The notes under the pieces: model-generated
Told to the model about the DNA's origin: nothing
Databases searched by the model: none
Seen by the model: the letters and a program-made list of their open reading frames with translations, nothing else
Part shown: positions 51,956 to 61,592 of the stretch, in pieces
Numbering within the stretch: the first letter of the stretch is position 1
Layout of the letters: each line of letters opens with the position of its first letter
From: Sinorhizobium sp. RAC02
GTDB lineage: Bacteria; Pseudomonadota; Alphaproteobacteria; Rhizobiales; Rhizobiaceae
NCBI RefSeq assembly: GCF_001713395.1
Contig: NZ_CP016450.1
Coordinates: 496,001-560,000 of the forward strand
Direction of reading: 5' to 3'
DNA: 64,000 nucleotides
Made by a program: the position numbers and the translations under genes

Positions 51956-52813
51956 TCAATGGCTCGGGCTGCCGAGCAGCGCCTGAAGGATCGCGATGAT
52001 GCGCCGGTGCTGGTGTGCGTGGCGGGTGCGCACGTTGACGGCGGCGTAGACGGCCTGCGCAATCGGCTCGGCGCCGGCGACCTGGCTCGCCGCGCCGGTG
52101 CGTATCAGACGCTGCGCATCCGCGGCCATGACGAAGGCCGAGCCGCCGAGTTCCTGCATCAGGGCGAGGACGGCCGTCGTCTCGCCGCTGGCGATCGGTG
52201 CGGTGGAAAGGCCCGGATAGGCCTGCCGGTGCAGTCGGTCGAAGGCAGGAGAATAGACCGCCTGAATATAGTCCTCCGGCCTCACGTCCTCGATTCGCGT
52301 CGCCCTATTGCTGACCATCTCGTAATGCACGTCGCCGATGCGCTCATAGTGCAGGTCCGGCAGGTAATGCGGCGTGAACAGGATGGCGAGGTCGAGGTCG
52401 CCGGCGCCGAGGTCGCGGTTCATCTGGTTGGAATAGTCGACCTCCAGATAGATCGAGGTGCCCGGCAGTTCCTTGCGCACCGCCGACAGCCAGTCGCCGG
52501 CAAAATGGGCAGCGAGATCGTGTTGCAGGCCGATGCGCATGGAGCGCTCGTAGGCGCCTGCCGTCTCCACTGCGCGCGTCGCCTCATGCCATTGATGTTG
52601 CAGGGCTTTGGCATGGTCGAGGAACCGCAGGCCGGCGGCCGTCGGTTGCGTGCCGCCCTTGTTGCGGGCGAAGAGTTTTCGCGCGAACTGTGCCTCCAGT
52701 GCGTTGATGCGGTGGGTGACCGTTGATTGCGTGATGTTCAGCCGCTCTGCCGTGCGGTTGAAGTTCTTCGTTTCCATCAGGTCGAGGAATGTCTCAATCA
52801 GGATGATTTGCAT
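51956..52813 (-). CDS. LysR-family transcriptional regulator
   Basis: The regulator is 285 residues from the ATG at 52813. The N-terminal winged helix is 'TKNFNRTAERLNITQSTVTHRINALEAQF', followed by the type-2 periplasmic-binding-like effector domain. It is divergent from the flavoprotein operon starting at 52942. A T-N11-A dyad sits between them, so it probably controls that operon with a methylamine/betaine breakdown product as effector. The longer frame from 52957 has no convincing start. Confidence 0.88.
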   Translation of the reverse strand: MQIILIETFLDLMETKNFNRTAERLNITQSTVTHRINALEAQFARKLFARNKGGTQPTAAGLRFLDHAKALQHQWHEATRAVETAGAYERSMRIGLQHDLAAHFAGDWLSAVRKELPGTSIYLEVDYSNQMNRDLGAGDLDLAILFTPHYLPDLHYERIGDVHYEMVSNRATRIEDVRPEDYIQAVYSPAFDRLHRQAYPGLSTAPIASGETTAVLALMQELGGSAFVMAADAQRLIRTGAASQVAGAEPIAQAVYAAVNVRTRHAHQHRRIIAILQALLGSPSH

Positions 52814-52850
52814 GGAGGCGCCGTATTTCGTGAATGTTTGGCGCCAGTGT

Positions 52851-52867
52851 AATCGGCATCGTCGATT
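52851..52867. promoter_or_regulatory. Candidate LysR-type binding site
   Basis: AATCG (52851-52855) and CGATT (52863-52867) form an interrupted dyad that contains the T-N11-A signature of LysR-type sites. It lies 38 bases upstream of the LysR gene start and 74 bases upstream of the flavoprotein operon, the usual place for such a site. Confidence 0.5.
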
Positions 52868-52941
52868 AATAAAGCGATTTCCGCGGCTTGCTGCGCGGCG
52901 TTTTGGTTGCCACAAATCCCTTCCAAAGAAGAGGAACGAGA

Positions 52942-55392
52942 ATGTCCGGACTGCCATCCCACGCGCGCGTCGTCATCATCGGCGGAGGTGCCGTTGGCGC
53001 ATCCGCGCTCTATCATCTGGCCAAGGCCGGCTGGACCGACAGCGTGCTCTTGGAAAAGAACGAGTTGACGGCCGGTTCCACCTGGCATGCCGCCGGCAAC
53101 GTGCCGACCTTTTCCTCCTCCTGGTCGCTGATGAACATGCAGCGCTATTCGGCCTCGCTCTATCGCGAACTCGGCGATCTGGTCGACTATCCCATGAACT
53201 ACCATGTCACCGGCTCCATCCGCCTCGGCCACTCGAAGGAGCGCCTGCAGGAGTTCAAGCGCGTCGTCGGCATGGGCCGCTACCAGGGCATGGATCTCGA
53301 TATTCTCTCACCCGACGAGATACGCGGAAAGTATCCCTTCCTCGAAACGCACGACCTGACCGGCGCACTCTACGACCCCAATGACGGCGATATTGACCCG
53401 GCGCAGCTGACGCAGGCCCTGGCCAAGGGCGCGCGAGACATGGGCGCGAAAATCTTCCGCTTCTGTCCCGCCACCGGCGTGCGCCGAGAGGGCGACGAAT
53501 GGGTGATTTCCACGCCGCAGGGCGAGATCCGCTGCGAGAAGGTCGTCAATGCGGCCGGATACTATGCCCGCGAAGTGGGAAAATGGTTCGGTCGCGACGT
53601 GCCGATGATGGTGATGAGCCATCAGTACATGCTGTTCGAGGAAATCCCGGAACTCGCCGCCTGGTCGCGCGAAGCCGGCCACAAACTGCCGCTGCTGCGC
53701 GACGTCGATAGCTCGTACTATCTGCGCCAGGAAAAGACCGGCATGAACCTCGGCCCCTATGAGCGCAACTGCAAGGCGCACTGGGTGACGCCGGATGATC
53801 CGATGCCGGACGACTTTTCCTTCCAGCTTTTCCCGGACGATCTCGACCGCCTTGAATGGTATCTGAACGACGCCGTCGAGCGCGTGCCGATCCTCGGCAC
53901 CGCCGGCCTGTCGCGCATGATCAACGGCCCCATTCCCTATGCACCGGATGGAAACCCGCTGCTCGGCCCCATGCCCGGCGTGCCGAACGCCTATGAGGCC
54001 TGCGTCTTCACCTTCGGTATCTGCCAGGCTGGCGGTGCGGGCAAGGTGCTGGCGGAATGGGTCACGGAAGGCGAGACGGAATGGGACATGTGGTCCTGCG
54101 ATCCGCGCCGTTACACCAGCTTTGCTGCCGATAAGGATTACTGCGTCGCCAAGGGCATGGAAATCTACGGCCACGAATATGCCATGCATTTCCCGAAACA
54201 CGCCTGGCCGGCCGGCCGGGACCAGAAGCATTCGCCGATCCACGACCGCATCAAGGCGCTGGGTGCGCAGTTCAAGCCCTATAACGGCTGGGAGCGCGCC
54301 AACTGGTATGCCCAGCCCGGCGATGACACGTCCGAAGAATCGACCCAGACCTGGAACCGCGAAGGCCCCTGGCGGCCGCGCATCGAGGAAGAATGCCGCG
54401 CTGTCACCGAGGCCGCCGGCATTCTCGACCTGCCGGGTTTCTCGCGCTTCCGCGTGAAGGGCGAAGGGGCGACGGCGTGGCTTTCGTCGCTCATCACAGG
54501 CAAGGTGCCGAAGCCCGGCCGCATCGGTCTCGCCTATTTCTCCGATGACAAGGGCCGTATCGTCACGGAAATGTCGGTCATGATGCTGGACGAGGACTTT
54601 TTCTTCCTGATCACAGCGGCAACCGCCCAGTGGCATGATTTTGAATGGCTGCAAAAGCATGCGCCCAAGGATGCCGCCTTTACCATCGACGACGTCACGG
54701 AAAACTTCTCCTGCCAGATCCTCTCCGGCCCGAATTCCCGCGCGATCCTCGCCGAAGTGACGGATGCGGACCTCCAGAAGGGCTGGCTGACGCACCAGAG
54801 CTGCCAGATCGCCGGCCGTTGGTGTCAGCTTGTACGGGTCTCCTTCGCCGGCGAACTTGGTTGGGAAATCCATACGAAGGTCGAGGACACTGCGGCGATC
54901 TTCGATGCCGTCTGGGACGCGGGCCAGAAGCATGGCCTCAAGCCCTTCGGCATGGAGGCGCTCGACAGCCTGCGCATTGAAAAGGGCTACCGCGCCTGGA
55001 AGGGCGACCTTTCGACGGATTATACGATCCTGCAAGGAGGGCTCGATCGCTTCGTCGATTGGGGCAAGCCCGATTTCAAGGGCAAGGCGGCGCTGGAGCG
55101 CGAGAAGCAGCAGGGCGTCACCAAGCGCTTCGTGACGCTGACGGTGGAGGCCGGCGACTGCGACGCGCCCTACATGTCGACGCTCTGGCACAACGGAAAG
55201 GTCGTCGGCGAGACGACCTCCGGCAACTGGGGCTACCGCACCGGCAAATCCATCGCGCTCGGCATGCTGAAGGCGGACCTTACCGTGCCCGGCACGGAAA
55301 TCGAGGTGGAAATCTACGGCGACCGTTTCAAGGCGACCGTCCAGCCTGACGGCCCGCTCTTCGACCCCAACAATGAAAGACTGCGTGCATGA
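52942..55392 (+). CDS. FAD-dependent dimethylglycine/sarcosine dehydrogenase-like protein with GcvT domain (first copy)
   Basis: The enzyme is 816 residues from the ATG at 52942. N-terminal FAD domain: 'VVIIGGGAVGASALYHL' and 'STWHAAGN', where the His is the site of covalent FAD attachment in dimethylglycine oxidase-type enzymes. The C-terminal half is a GcvT/aminomethyl-transferase domain with 'GELGWEIH' and 'EALDSLRIEKGYR', which binds tetrahydrofolate and accepts the methyl group. It should demethylate an N-methyl amino acid such as dimethylglycine or sarcosine. It overlaps the next gene by ATGA and is very similar in layout to it. Confidence 0.87.
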   Translation: MSGLPSHARVVIIGGGAVGASALYHLAKAGWTDSVLLEKNELTAGSTWHAAGNVPTFSSSWSLMNMQRYSASLYRELGDLVDYPMNYHVTGSIRLGHSKERLQEFKRVVGMGRYQGMDLDILSPDEIRGKYPFLETHDLTGALYDPNDGDIDPAQLTQALAKGARDMGAKIFRFCPATGVRREGDEWVISTPQGEIRCEKVVNAAGYYAREVGKWFGRDVPMMVMSHQYMLFEEIPELAAWSREAGHKLPLLRDVDSSYYLRQEKTGMNLGPYERNCKAHWVTPDDPMPDDFSFQLFPDDLDRLEWYLNDAVERVPILGTAGLSRMINGPIPYAPDGNPLLGPMPGVPNAYEACVFTFGICQAGGAGKVLAEWVTEGETEWDMWSCDPRRYTSFAADKDYCVAKGMEIYGHEYAMHFPKHAWPAGRDQKHSPIHDRIKALGAQFKPYNGWERANWYAQPGDDTSEESTQTWNREGPWRPRIEEECRAVTEAAGILDLPGFSRFRVKGEGATAWLSSLITGKVPKPGRIGLAYFSDDKGRIVTEMSVMMLDEDFFFLITAATAQWHDFEWLQKHAPKDAAFTIDDVTENFSCQILSGPNSRAILAEVTDADLQKGWLTHQSCQIAGRWCQLVRVSFAGELGWEIHTKVEDTAAIFDAVWDAGQKHGLKPFGMEALDSLRIEKGYRAWKGDLSTDYTILQGGLDRFVDWGKPDFKGKAALEREKQQGVTKRFVTLTVEAGDCDAPYMSTLWHNGKVVGETTSGNWGYRTGKSIALGMLKADLTVPGTEIEVEIYGDRFKATVQPDGPLFDPNNERLRA

Positions 55393-57836
55393 GCAAGCCC
55401 ATTCCCTCCAAGGCGAGAGCCGTCATCATCGGCGGCGGCGTGTCCGGCTGTTCGGTCGCCTACCACCTCGCCAAGCTCGGCTGGACGGATGTGGTGCTCC
55501 TGGAGCGCAAGCAGCTCACATCAGGCACCACCTGGCATGCGGCGGGCCTGATCGGCCAGCTGCGCGCCTCGCAGAACATGACGCGCCTCGCGAAGTATTC
55601 CGCCGACCTCTACACTAAGCTCGAAGCCGAGACCGGTATCGGCACCGGCATGCGCCAGTGCGGCTCGATGACCGTGGCGCTGACCGAAGAGCGCAAGGAG
55701 GAAATCTACCGCCAGGCCTCGCTCGCCCGCGCCTTCGACATCGACGTGCGCGAAATCACCGTTGACGAGGTGAAGGCGATGTATCCGCACCTCAACACGG
55801 CGGATGTGAAGGCCGCCGTGCATCTGCCGCTCGACGGGCAATGCGACCCGGCGAACATCGCGATGGCCTTGGCAAAGGGCGCGCGGCAGAACGGTGCGAC
55901 CGTCATCGAGAACGTCAAGGTCACCTCCGTCGTCACCAAGGACGGTCGCGTGACGGGCGTCACCTGCGAGCAGAACGGCGAAACGTTTACGATCGAGACC
56001 GACAACGTCGTCAACGCCGCCGGCATGTGGGGGCGTACGCTGGCCGACATGTCGGGCGTGACGCTGCCGCTGCATGCTTGCGAGCATTTCTACATCGTCA
56101 CTGAGCCGATCCCGAACCTGCAACGGCTACCGGTTCTGCGTGTGCCGGACGAGTGCACCTATTACAAGGAGGATGCCGGCAAGATGCTGATCGGCGCCTT
56201 CGAGCTGAAGGCCAAGCCCTGGGGCATGGACGGCATCAGCGAGGATTTCTGCTTCGATCAGCTGCCGGAAGATTTCGATCACTTCCAGCCGATCCTTGAA
56301 AACGCCATCAACCGCATGCCGATGCTGGAAACTGCCGGCATCCACACCTTCTTCAACGGCCCGGAGAGCTTTACGCCGGACGATCGCTACTATCTCGGCG
56401 AGGCACCGGAACTGAAGGGTTATTGGGTCGCCGCCGGCTACAATTCCATCGGCATCGTCTCCTCCGGCGGCGCTGGCATGGCGCTGGCGCAATGGATGAA
56501 CGACGGTGAGGCGCCGTTCGATCTCTGGGAGGTCGATATCCGCCGTGCCCAGCCGTTCCAGAAGAACCGCGCCTATCTCAAGGACCGCGTGTCGGAAACA
56601 CTTGGCCTGCTCTACGCCGACCATTTCCCCTATCGCCAGATGGCGACGGCCCGCGGCGTGCGCCGCTCGCCGCTGCATGAGCACCTGAAGGCGCGTGGCG
56701 CGGTGTTTGGCGAAGTGGCGGGCTGGGAGCGCGCCAACTGGTTCGCCAACGAGGGACAGGAGCGGGAATACCGTTACAGCTGGAAGCGGCAGAACTGGTT
56801 CGAGAACCAGAAGCAGGAACACCTTGCCGTCCGCAATGGCGTCGGCCTGTTCGACATGACCTCCTTCGGCAAGATCCGCGTTGAGGGTCGCGATGCGCTC
56901 GCCTTCCTGCAACGCCTCTGCGCCAACCAGATGGACGTCGCCCCCGGCCGCATCGTCTATACCCAGATGCTGAACAACCACGGCGGCATCGAGAGCGACC
57001 TGACGGTGACGCGCCTTTCGGAAACCGCCTTCTTCCTCGTGGTGCCGGGCGCGACGTTGCAGCGCGACCTTGCCTGGCTGCGTAAGCATCTGAAGGACGA
57101 GTTCGTCGTCATCACCGATGTCACGGCGGCCGAAAGCGTGCTCTGCGTCATGGGTCCGAAAGCACGCGACCTCATGCAGAAGGTGAGCCCGAACGATTTT
57201 TCCAATGCGGCGCATCCTTTCGCGTCAGCGCGGCAGATCGAGATCGGCATGGGCCTCGCCCGCGCCCACCGCGTCACCTATGTCGGTGAACTCGGCTGGG
57301 AACTCTATGTCTCCACCGACCAGACGGCGCATGTCTTCGAGGCACTGGAGGAAGCCGGCGCCGATGTCGGCCTGAAACTCTGCGGCCTGCACACGCTGGA
57401 TAGCTGCCGCATCGAAAAGGCCTTCCGCCATTTCGGCCATGATATTACCGACGAGGACCATGTGCTCGAAGCCGGTCTCGGCTTTGCGGTGCGTACCAAG
57501 AAGGGCGATTTCATCGGTCGTGATGCGGTGCTGCGCAAAGAAGAAGAGGGGCTGAAGCGCCGTATGGTGCAGTTCAAGCTTGCCGATCCAGAACCGCTGC
57601 TCTTCCACAACGAGGCTTTGGTGCGCGACGGAAAAATCGTCTCGACCATCACATCGGGCAACTACGGCCACCATCTCGGCGGCGCCATCGGCTTGGGCTA
57701 CGTGCCGTGCGAGGGCCAGAGCGAGGCGGATGTGCTGGCCTCAAGCTACGAGGTCGAGATTGCCGGCGTGCGGGTGAAGGCGGAAGCCTCGCTGGCGCCG
57801 ATGTATGACCCCAAGTCGGAAAGGGTACGCGCATGA
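55389..57836 (+). CDS. FAD-dependent dimethylglycine/sarcosine dehydrogenase-like protein with GcvT domain (second copy)
   Basis: The enzyme is 815 residues. It has the same architecture as the preceding one: 'AVIIGGGVSGCSVAYHL', 'TTWHAAGLIGQL' (with the covalent-FAD His) and the C-terminal GcvT part ('GELGWELY', 'LDSCRIEKAFRHFG'). The FAD domain differs strongly from the first copy in the substrate pocket region, so the two may act on different N-methyl substrates or form a heteromer. It overlaps both neighbours by ATGA, giving a tightly coupled three-gene operon. Confidence 0.87.
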   Translation: MSKPIPSKARAVIIGGGVSGCSVAYHLAKLGWTDVVLLERKQLTSGTTWHAAGLIGQLRASQNMTRLAKYSADLYTKLEAETGIGTGMRQCGSMTVALTEERKEEIYRQASLARAFDIDVREITVDEVKAMYPHLNTADVKAAVHLPLDGQCDPANIAMALAKGARQNGATVIENVKVTSVVTKDGRVTGVTCEQNGETFTIETDNVVNAAGMWGRTLADMSGVTLPLHACEHFYIVTEPIPNLQRLPVLRVPDECTYYKEDAGKMLIGAFELKAKPWGMDGISEDFCFDQLPEDFDHFQPILENAINRMPMLETAGIHTFFNGPESFTPDDRYYLGEAPELKGYWVAAGYNSIGIVSSGGAGMALAQWMNDGEAPFDLWEVDIRRAQPFQKNRAYLKDRVSETLGLLYADHFPYRQMATARGVRRSPLHEHLKARGAVFGEVAGWERANWFANEGQEREYRYSWKRQNWFENQKQEHLAVRNGVGLFDMTSFGKIRVEGRDALAFLQRLCANQMDVAPGRIVYTQMLNNHGGIESDLTVTRLSETAFFLVVPGATLQRDLAWLRKHLKDEFVVITDVTAAESVLCVMGPKARDLMQKVSPNDFSNAAHPFASARQIEIGMGLARAHRVTYVGELGWELYVSTDQTAHVFEALEEAGADVGLKLCGLHTLDSCRIEKAFRHFGHDITDEDHVLEAGLGFAVRTKKGDFIGRDAVLRKEEEGLKRRMVQFKLADPEPLLFHNEALVRDGKIVSTITSGNYGHHLGGAIGLGYVPCEGQSEADVLASSYEVEIAGVRVKAEASLAPMYDPKSERVRA

Positions 57837-58678
57837 CCACGCTTGCCGAACGCCACCAGCGTTTTCACGACCTCCATCAGTCGGGTTGCTTCGTCATCCC
57901 GAACCCCTGGGATATCGGCTCCGCCCGCATGATGGCGGCGTCAGGGGCCGTGGCGCTCGCCACCACCTCCGCCGGTTTCGCCTTCACGCTCGGCCGGCCA
58001 GACATGGGCCGGGTGACACGCGACGAATCCTTGAAGCATGCGGAAGATCTCGTGCGCGCGACACCGCTCCCCGTCTCCGGCGATTTCGAGAACGGTTTTG
58101 CCGATGCGCCGGAGGATGTTGCCGAGACCATCCGGCTTGCCGCAGACGTCGGCCTTTCCGGCTGCTCGATCGAAGACACGCAGATGGTCGACGGCAATCC
58201 TGCCTATGGCTTCGATCTGGCCGTCGACCGCATCCGCGCTGCCGCCGATGCGGCCCGATCACTCGGCCGGCCCTTCATTCTCTGCGCGCGCGCCGACGGC
58301 GTGATGAACGGCGTCTACGATCTTGACGAGGCTATCCGGCGCATCCAGGCCTTCGAGAAGGCGGGCGCCGACCTGCTCTATGTGCCGGTGCCGCCGGGTG
58401 CCGAGGAACTGAAGCGCGTGGTGCAATCGGTCGCAAAGCCGGTCAATGCACTCGCCGCCGGGCCGTTGCGCCAGCTGACCGTGCCGCAACTGGCTGCCAT
58501 GGGCGTGCGCCGCATCTCGCTCGGTTCGATGATCGCCCGCGTCACCCATGCGGCCATCGCCGAGCAGATGGAAGCCATCGTGAAGGATGGCAGTTTCGCA
58601 AAATTGTCCGCCGCTGCGTCGGGTGACCGGATCAACCAGATGCTTGTCACCGGCGCGGGGGAGACGGACGATATGTGA
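57833..58678 (+). CDS. PEP mutase/isocitrate lyase superfamily protein
   Basis: The protein is 281 residues. The ICL/PEPM fold is indicated by 'NPWDIGSARMMAASGAVALATTSAGFAFTLG', the Mg-binding 'GDFENGFADAPE' and 'SIEDTQ'. The catalytic Cys loop of isocitrate lyase (KKCGH) is not present. Members include oxaloacetate decarboxylases, carboxyphosphonoenolpyruvate mutases and 2-methylisocitrate-type lyases. It is the third gene of the flavoprotein operon, so a role in using the product of methylamine demethylation is possible but unproven. Confidence 0.8.
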   Translation: MTTLAERHQRFHDLHQSGCFVIPNPWDIGSARMMAASGAVALATTSAGFAFTLGRPDMGRVTRDESLKHAEDLVRATPLPVSGDFENGFADAPEDVAETIRLAADVGLSGCSIEDTQMVDGNPAYGFDLAVDRIRAAADAARSLGRPFILCARADGVMNGVYDLDEAIRRIQAFEKAGADLLYVPVPPGAEELKRVVQSVAKPVNALAAGPLRQLTVPQLAAMGVRRISLGSMIARVTHAAIAEQMEAIVKDGSFAKLSAAASGDRINQMLVTGAGETDDM

Positions 58679-58797
58679 CCAGGCAGTTTCGTTGTCAGGC
58701 AATGCGGGAGAAGTTCAAGATCTACTTCCGAGCCGTTTGATAGTGATTCACGAGACGTCTCTATCTAATTGTTAAGGCGGGAATTTTCGGATCCGTG

Positions 58798-59244
58798 TCA
58801 GCCGCCGCGACGGTCGAAATGGGTGCGCAGCGAGACGTGCGTCTGCACGGTCGCAATCCCCGGCGTCGTTGCGATCTGCCGGCGAACGGTGTCGAGTTCG
58901 GCGTTTGACGTGCATTCAACGAGCAGCATCAGGTCCGTCTGGCCAGCGAGTGACCAGCATGTCACAACATTCGGAATGCCGGTGAGATGCGGCACGATAT
59001 GGTCGCAGTTGCGGCCCTGCTGGAAACCGATGGCGATCAACGCTTCCACGCCCGGCCGCTCCTTGTCGATACCGAGCCGCACCGTGTAGCCGGCGATCAC
59101 GCCCTTCGCTTCCAGCCGCCGGATTCGCTCGTGCACGGCGCTGCGGGAGAGCCCGGTATGGCGCGCAAGTTCCACAAGGCTTTTTCGTGCATCGGCGCGA
59201 AGGGCCGCCAGCAGCAGTTTGTCTTTCTCGTCCAGTTCGTTCAT
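58798..59244 (-). CDS. Lrp/AsnC-family regulator
   Basis: The regulator is 148 residues from the ATG at 59244; the ribosome site is weak and a start at 59283 is in frame. HTH: 'LDEKDKLLLAALRADARKSLVELARHTGLSRSAVHERIRRLE'. The RAM-like C-terminal domain includes 'LVECTSNAELDTVRRQIATTPGIATVQTH'. It is divergent from the isochorismatase-like gene and is its likely regulator. Confidence 0.87.
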   Translation of the reverse strand: MNELDEKDKLLLAALRADARKSLVELARHTGLSRSAVHERIRRLEAKGVIAGYTVRLGIDKERPGVEALIAIGFQQGRNCDHIVPHLTGIPNVVTCWSLAGQTDLMLLVECTSNAELDTVRRQIATTPGIATVQTHVSLRTHFDRRGG

Positions 59245-59264
59245 CCGGAATTTTCCCCACTCGA

Positions 59265-59280
59265 CCGGATGATTGTCCGG
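59265..59280. promoter_or_regulatory. Dyad between divergent Lrp and hydrolase genes
   Basis: CCGGA (59265-59269) and TCCGG (59276-59280) form a short inverted repeat with a 6-base centre, and CCGGA recurs near 59310. It lies in the shared promoter region and may be bound by the Lrp-type protein. It is not close to the classical Lrp consensus. Confidence 0.3.
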
Positions 59281-59354
59281 CAACCTGTCACCTTGCTGCG
59301 CGAAACCGGACAGAAAAGCAACTAGTCGTCGGTCATCGTTTCAAGGAGAGACCG

Positions 59355-59915
59355 ATGCCCACCATACCGGAAAATGCCGTCCTGATCCCGATCGACATGC
59401 AGCGTGCCTTCGATGCCGCGCCCTGGCCGCGGCGCTGGAACGACCGACTGGATGAAAACGGCCTTGCCTTGCTTGCCGCCTGGCGGGACGCGAGGCGCCC
59501 GATCATCCATGTCCGCCATGACAGTGTCGAGCCGGGCTCGACGCTTCGGCCGGAGGCGCCGGGCAATGCGCTGCGACCCGGTTTTGCGCCGCAGGCCGGC
59601 GAACCGCTGGTGACGAAGAGTGTCAACGCCGCCTTCATCGGCACGGATCTCGATCTGCGCCTGCGCCGCCTCGGCGCGGACACGGTGGTGCTGTTCGGCA
59701 TTTCGACGGATATGTGTGTGTCGACCAGCGTGCGCGTCGGCGCCAATATGGGCTACCGCGTCATCCTGGTTGAAGATGCCTGCGACTGCTTCGACCTGCC
59801 GGACGGCGAGGGCGGCACGATCCCGGCAAGGGATGTCCACCGCGCGCATGTCGCGACGCTCCGGCACGAATTCGCCACCGTGTTGCGGACGGCGGACCTT
59901 ATCGCGGCCGTCTAG
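59355..59915 (+). CDS. Isochorismatase-family cysteine hydrolase
   Basis: The enzyme is 186 residues from the ATG at 59355 behind AAGGAGAG. The catalytic triad of the family is visible as Asp in 'LIPIDMQRAF', Lys in 'LVTKSVNAAF' and Cys in 'FGISTDMCVST'. Members hydrolyse isochorismate, N-carbamoyl compounds, nicotinamide or related amides. The neighbouring Lrp regulator suggests an amino-acid-like substrate. Its end overlaps a convergent gene by 4 bases. Confidence 0.85.
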   Translation: MPTIPENAVLIPIDMQRAFDAAPWPRRWNDRLDENGLALLAAWRDARRPIIHVRHDSVEPGSTLRPEAPGNALRPGFAPQAGEPLVTKSVNAAFIGTDLDLRLRRLGADTVVLFGISTDMCVSTSVRVGANMGYRVILVEDACDCFDLPDGEGGTIPARDVHRAHVATLRHEFATVLRTADLIAAV

Positions 59916-60427
59916 CGGACGACCGCGCGCACATCGCGGGCGCCGAAATCCCATTCGGGCGCCGTGACGGGGTTGAGGTCGCTGCCGGGGAAGACGGCGA
60001 AGGTGGTGAAGGGCTGGCTTTGGCCCGGCAGCACGCGCAGCACGATCAGCGCGCTGTCGCGGCCGACCTCCCGGCAGGTGCCGTTCGGGCAATCGGAAAG
60101 CACGACGTCGAGCCGGAAGGACTGCATGGGCGACGTGCCCTTGTTGGTGATGTTGCCGGTCACGCGAAAACTCGTCTTCGTCTGGCCGGCGGCCGCCTGC
60201 ATGTCCGAAAGTTCGACCGTGTCTTCCGTGAGGACCGGCACCGTGGCGTTCGGCGTCACGGGCTCGCCGGACGGCGCGCGTTCATCGACGAACCAGATGA
60301 GAAGGGCGCTCGCCAGGCCAAGGGCCACCACGATGGTGAGGGCCGGCTCGACCCAGCTTTGAAAACGCCGGAAACGCAATGCGAGATACAGAATAGCCGC
60401 CGCCGCGACTGCAAATGCCCAGATCAT
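59912..60427 (-). CDS. Small membrane-anchored hypothetical protein
   Basis: The product is 171 residues with an AGGAGG ribosome site. Two N-terminal helices ('IWAFAVAAAAILYLALRF' and 'ALTIVVALGLASALLIWF') are followed by a periplasmic beta-rich domain with 'SFRVTGNITNKGTSPMQSFRLDVVLSDCPNGTC'. This resembles an FxLYD/TRAPP-like immunoglobulin domain of a small membrane protein. The function is unknown. It is divergent from nothing and lies between the hydrolase gene and the siderophore genes, on the same strand as the latter. Confidence 0.65.
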   Translation of the reverse strand: MIWAFAVAAAAILYLALRFRRFQSWVEPALTIVVALGLASALLIWFVDERAPSGEPVTPNATVPVLTEDTVELSDMQAAAGQTKTSFRVTGNITNKGTSPMQSFRLDVVLSDCPNGTCREVGRDSALIVLRVLPGQSQPFTTFAVFPGSDLNPVTAPEWDFGARDVRAVVR

Positions 60428-60485
60428 TCAGGTCCTCCTGAATATGCTATAGCGTGCGCAGCGGGTGGCCGGAAGGTCAGATGCT

Positions 60486-61592
60486 TCACTTTGACTTGAG
60501 ACTGATCCAGTAGGCGCCGTCGAAGGGCACGGCGGCGAAACGTTCGTTGATTTCCTTCAGTGTCTGGTCGGGATCGATATCGGCAAAGATATCCGGGCGC
60601 AGCCAATGCGCGAAGGCTTCCGCGGCAAGGATGTTGAGCGGCACGGCATTGAAGAAGTTCCAGAGGCCGTAGACGCGCTGTTCCTTCACAGCCTTGAGGT
60701 TCGCCAGGAACGGGCTTGCGACGGCGCGGGCGAGTGTCTCGCGTGCTTCGTTCGGATCGACGCCGGGGCCGATCGAAAACGAGCTGTAGGTGCCGCCCGG
60801 CGAGGCGGTGGCGATATAGGCGTCCGGATCGGCCGCGACGATGAACTCCGCGCTGACGATGCCACCCTGCGCCGGCAGGCTTTCAGCAATGTTGCGGCTG
60901 CCGGTGATGGCGATGAAGGCGCCGAGACCGCCAGTGCCGTAGGCGTAGCAGCACTTTTCCGGGTTCGGGAAGGCGTCCATCAGCACGGTCGGGCCGGGCT
61001 CGGGATGCTGGGCGACGCGATCGCGGATGCGCCTGACGCGCGCCTCGTAGAAGTCGGCGAAGGCGTTCGCCTGTTCCTCCCGGTTCAGCACCTGGCCGAG
61101 CAGGCGCATGTTGCCGGCAGTGTTGTTCAGCGCGTCGCTGTTGAAATCGACGACGACGACGGGCACGCCGCTTTGCTCGAGATAGGTGATCGCCTGCTTG
61201 CCGAGTTCGGTTTCGGCCTGCCAGTTGGCGAGGATGGCGAGGTCCGCCTTGAGCGACAGCACGGTCTCGAACGACACCGTGATGCCGTCGCCGATGATCG
61301 GCACCTCCTCGATTTTCGGGAACTTGTCCTTGAAGCGCGCGTAGATTTCCGGGTTGTCGCCCTTCATGTCATTGGCCCAGCCGGCGAGCAGGCTCACCGG
61401 ATCGGGATGGATAAGCGAGAGCGCAACGAGGTTGAAGCCGCTGCCGAGCAGGATCGCCTTCGGTTCGGCCGGGATGGTGACCTCGCGGCCGAGCGCGTCC
61501 TTCACGGTCAACGGGTACTGCACGTCGGCGCGGGCGGGGAAGGCGGCCCACAGCAGAATGGAGGCGAGGAGAGTGAAGAGGCGTAGGGTCAT
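60486..61592 (-). CDS. Siderophore-type ABC binding protein (FhuD/FepB class)
   Basis: The protein is 368 residues from the ATG at 61592; the longer frame from 61922 lies inside fhuF and is Arg-rich. It has a signal peptide ('RLFTLLASILLWAAFPARA') and the type III binding-protein fold: 'DALGREVTIPAEPKAILLGSG', 'TVSFETVLSLKADLAILANW' and 'LARAVASPFLANLKAVKEQRVYGLWN'. It carries ferric siderophores in the periplasm. It overlaps fhuF by ATGA. The matching permease and ATPase genes are not in the window. Confidence 0.85.
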   Translation of the reverse strand: MTLRLFTLLASILLWAAFPARADVQYPLTVKDALGREVTIPAEPKAILLGSGFNLVALSLIHPDPVSLLAGWANDMKGDNPEIYARFKDKFPKIEEVPIIGDGITVSFETVLSLKADLAILANWQAETELGKQAITYLEQSGVPVVVVDFNSDALNNTAGNMRLLGQVLNREEQANAFADFYEARVRRIRDRVAQHPEPGPTVLMDAFPNPEKCCYAYGTGGLGAFIAITGSRNIAESLPAQGGIVSAEFIVAADPDAYIATASPGGTYSSFSIGPGVDPNEARETLARAVASPFLANLKAVKEQRVYGLWNFFNAVPLNILAAEAFAHWLRPDIFADIDPDQTLKEINERFAAVPFDGAYWISLKSK

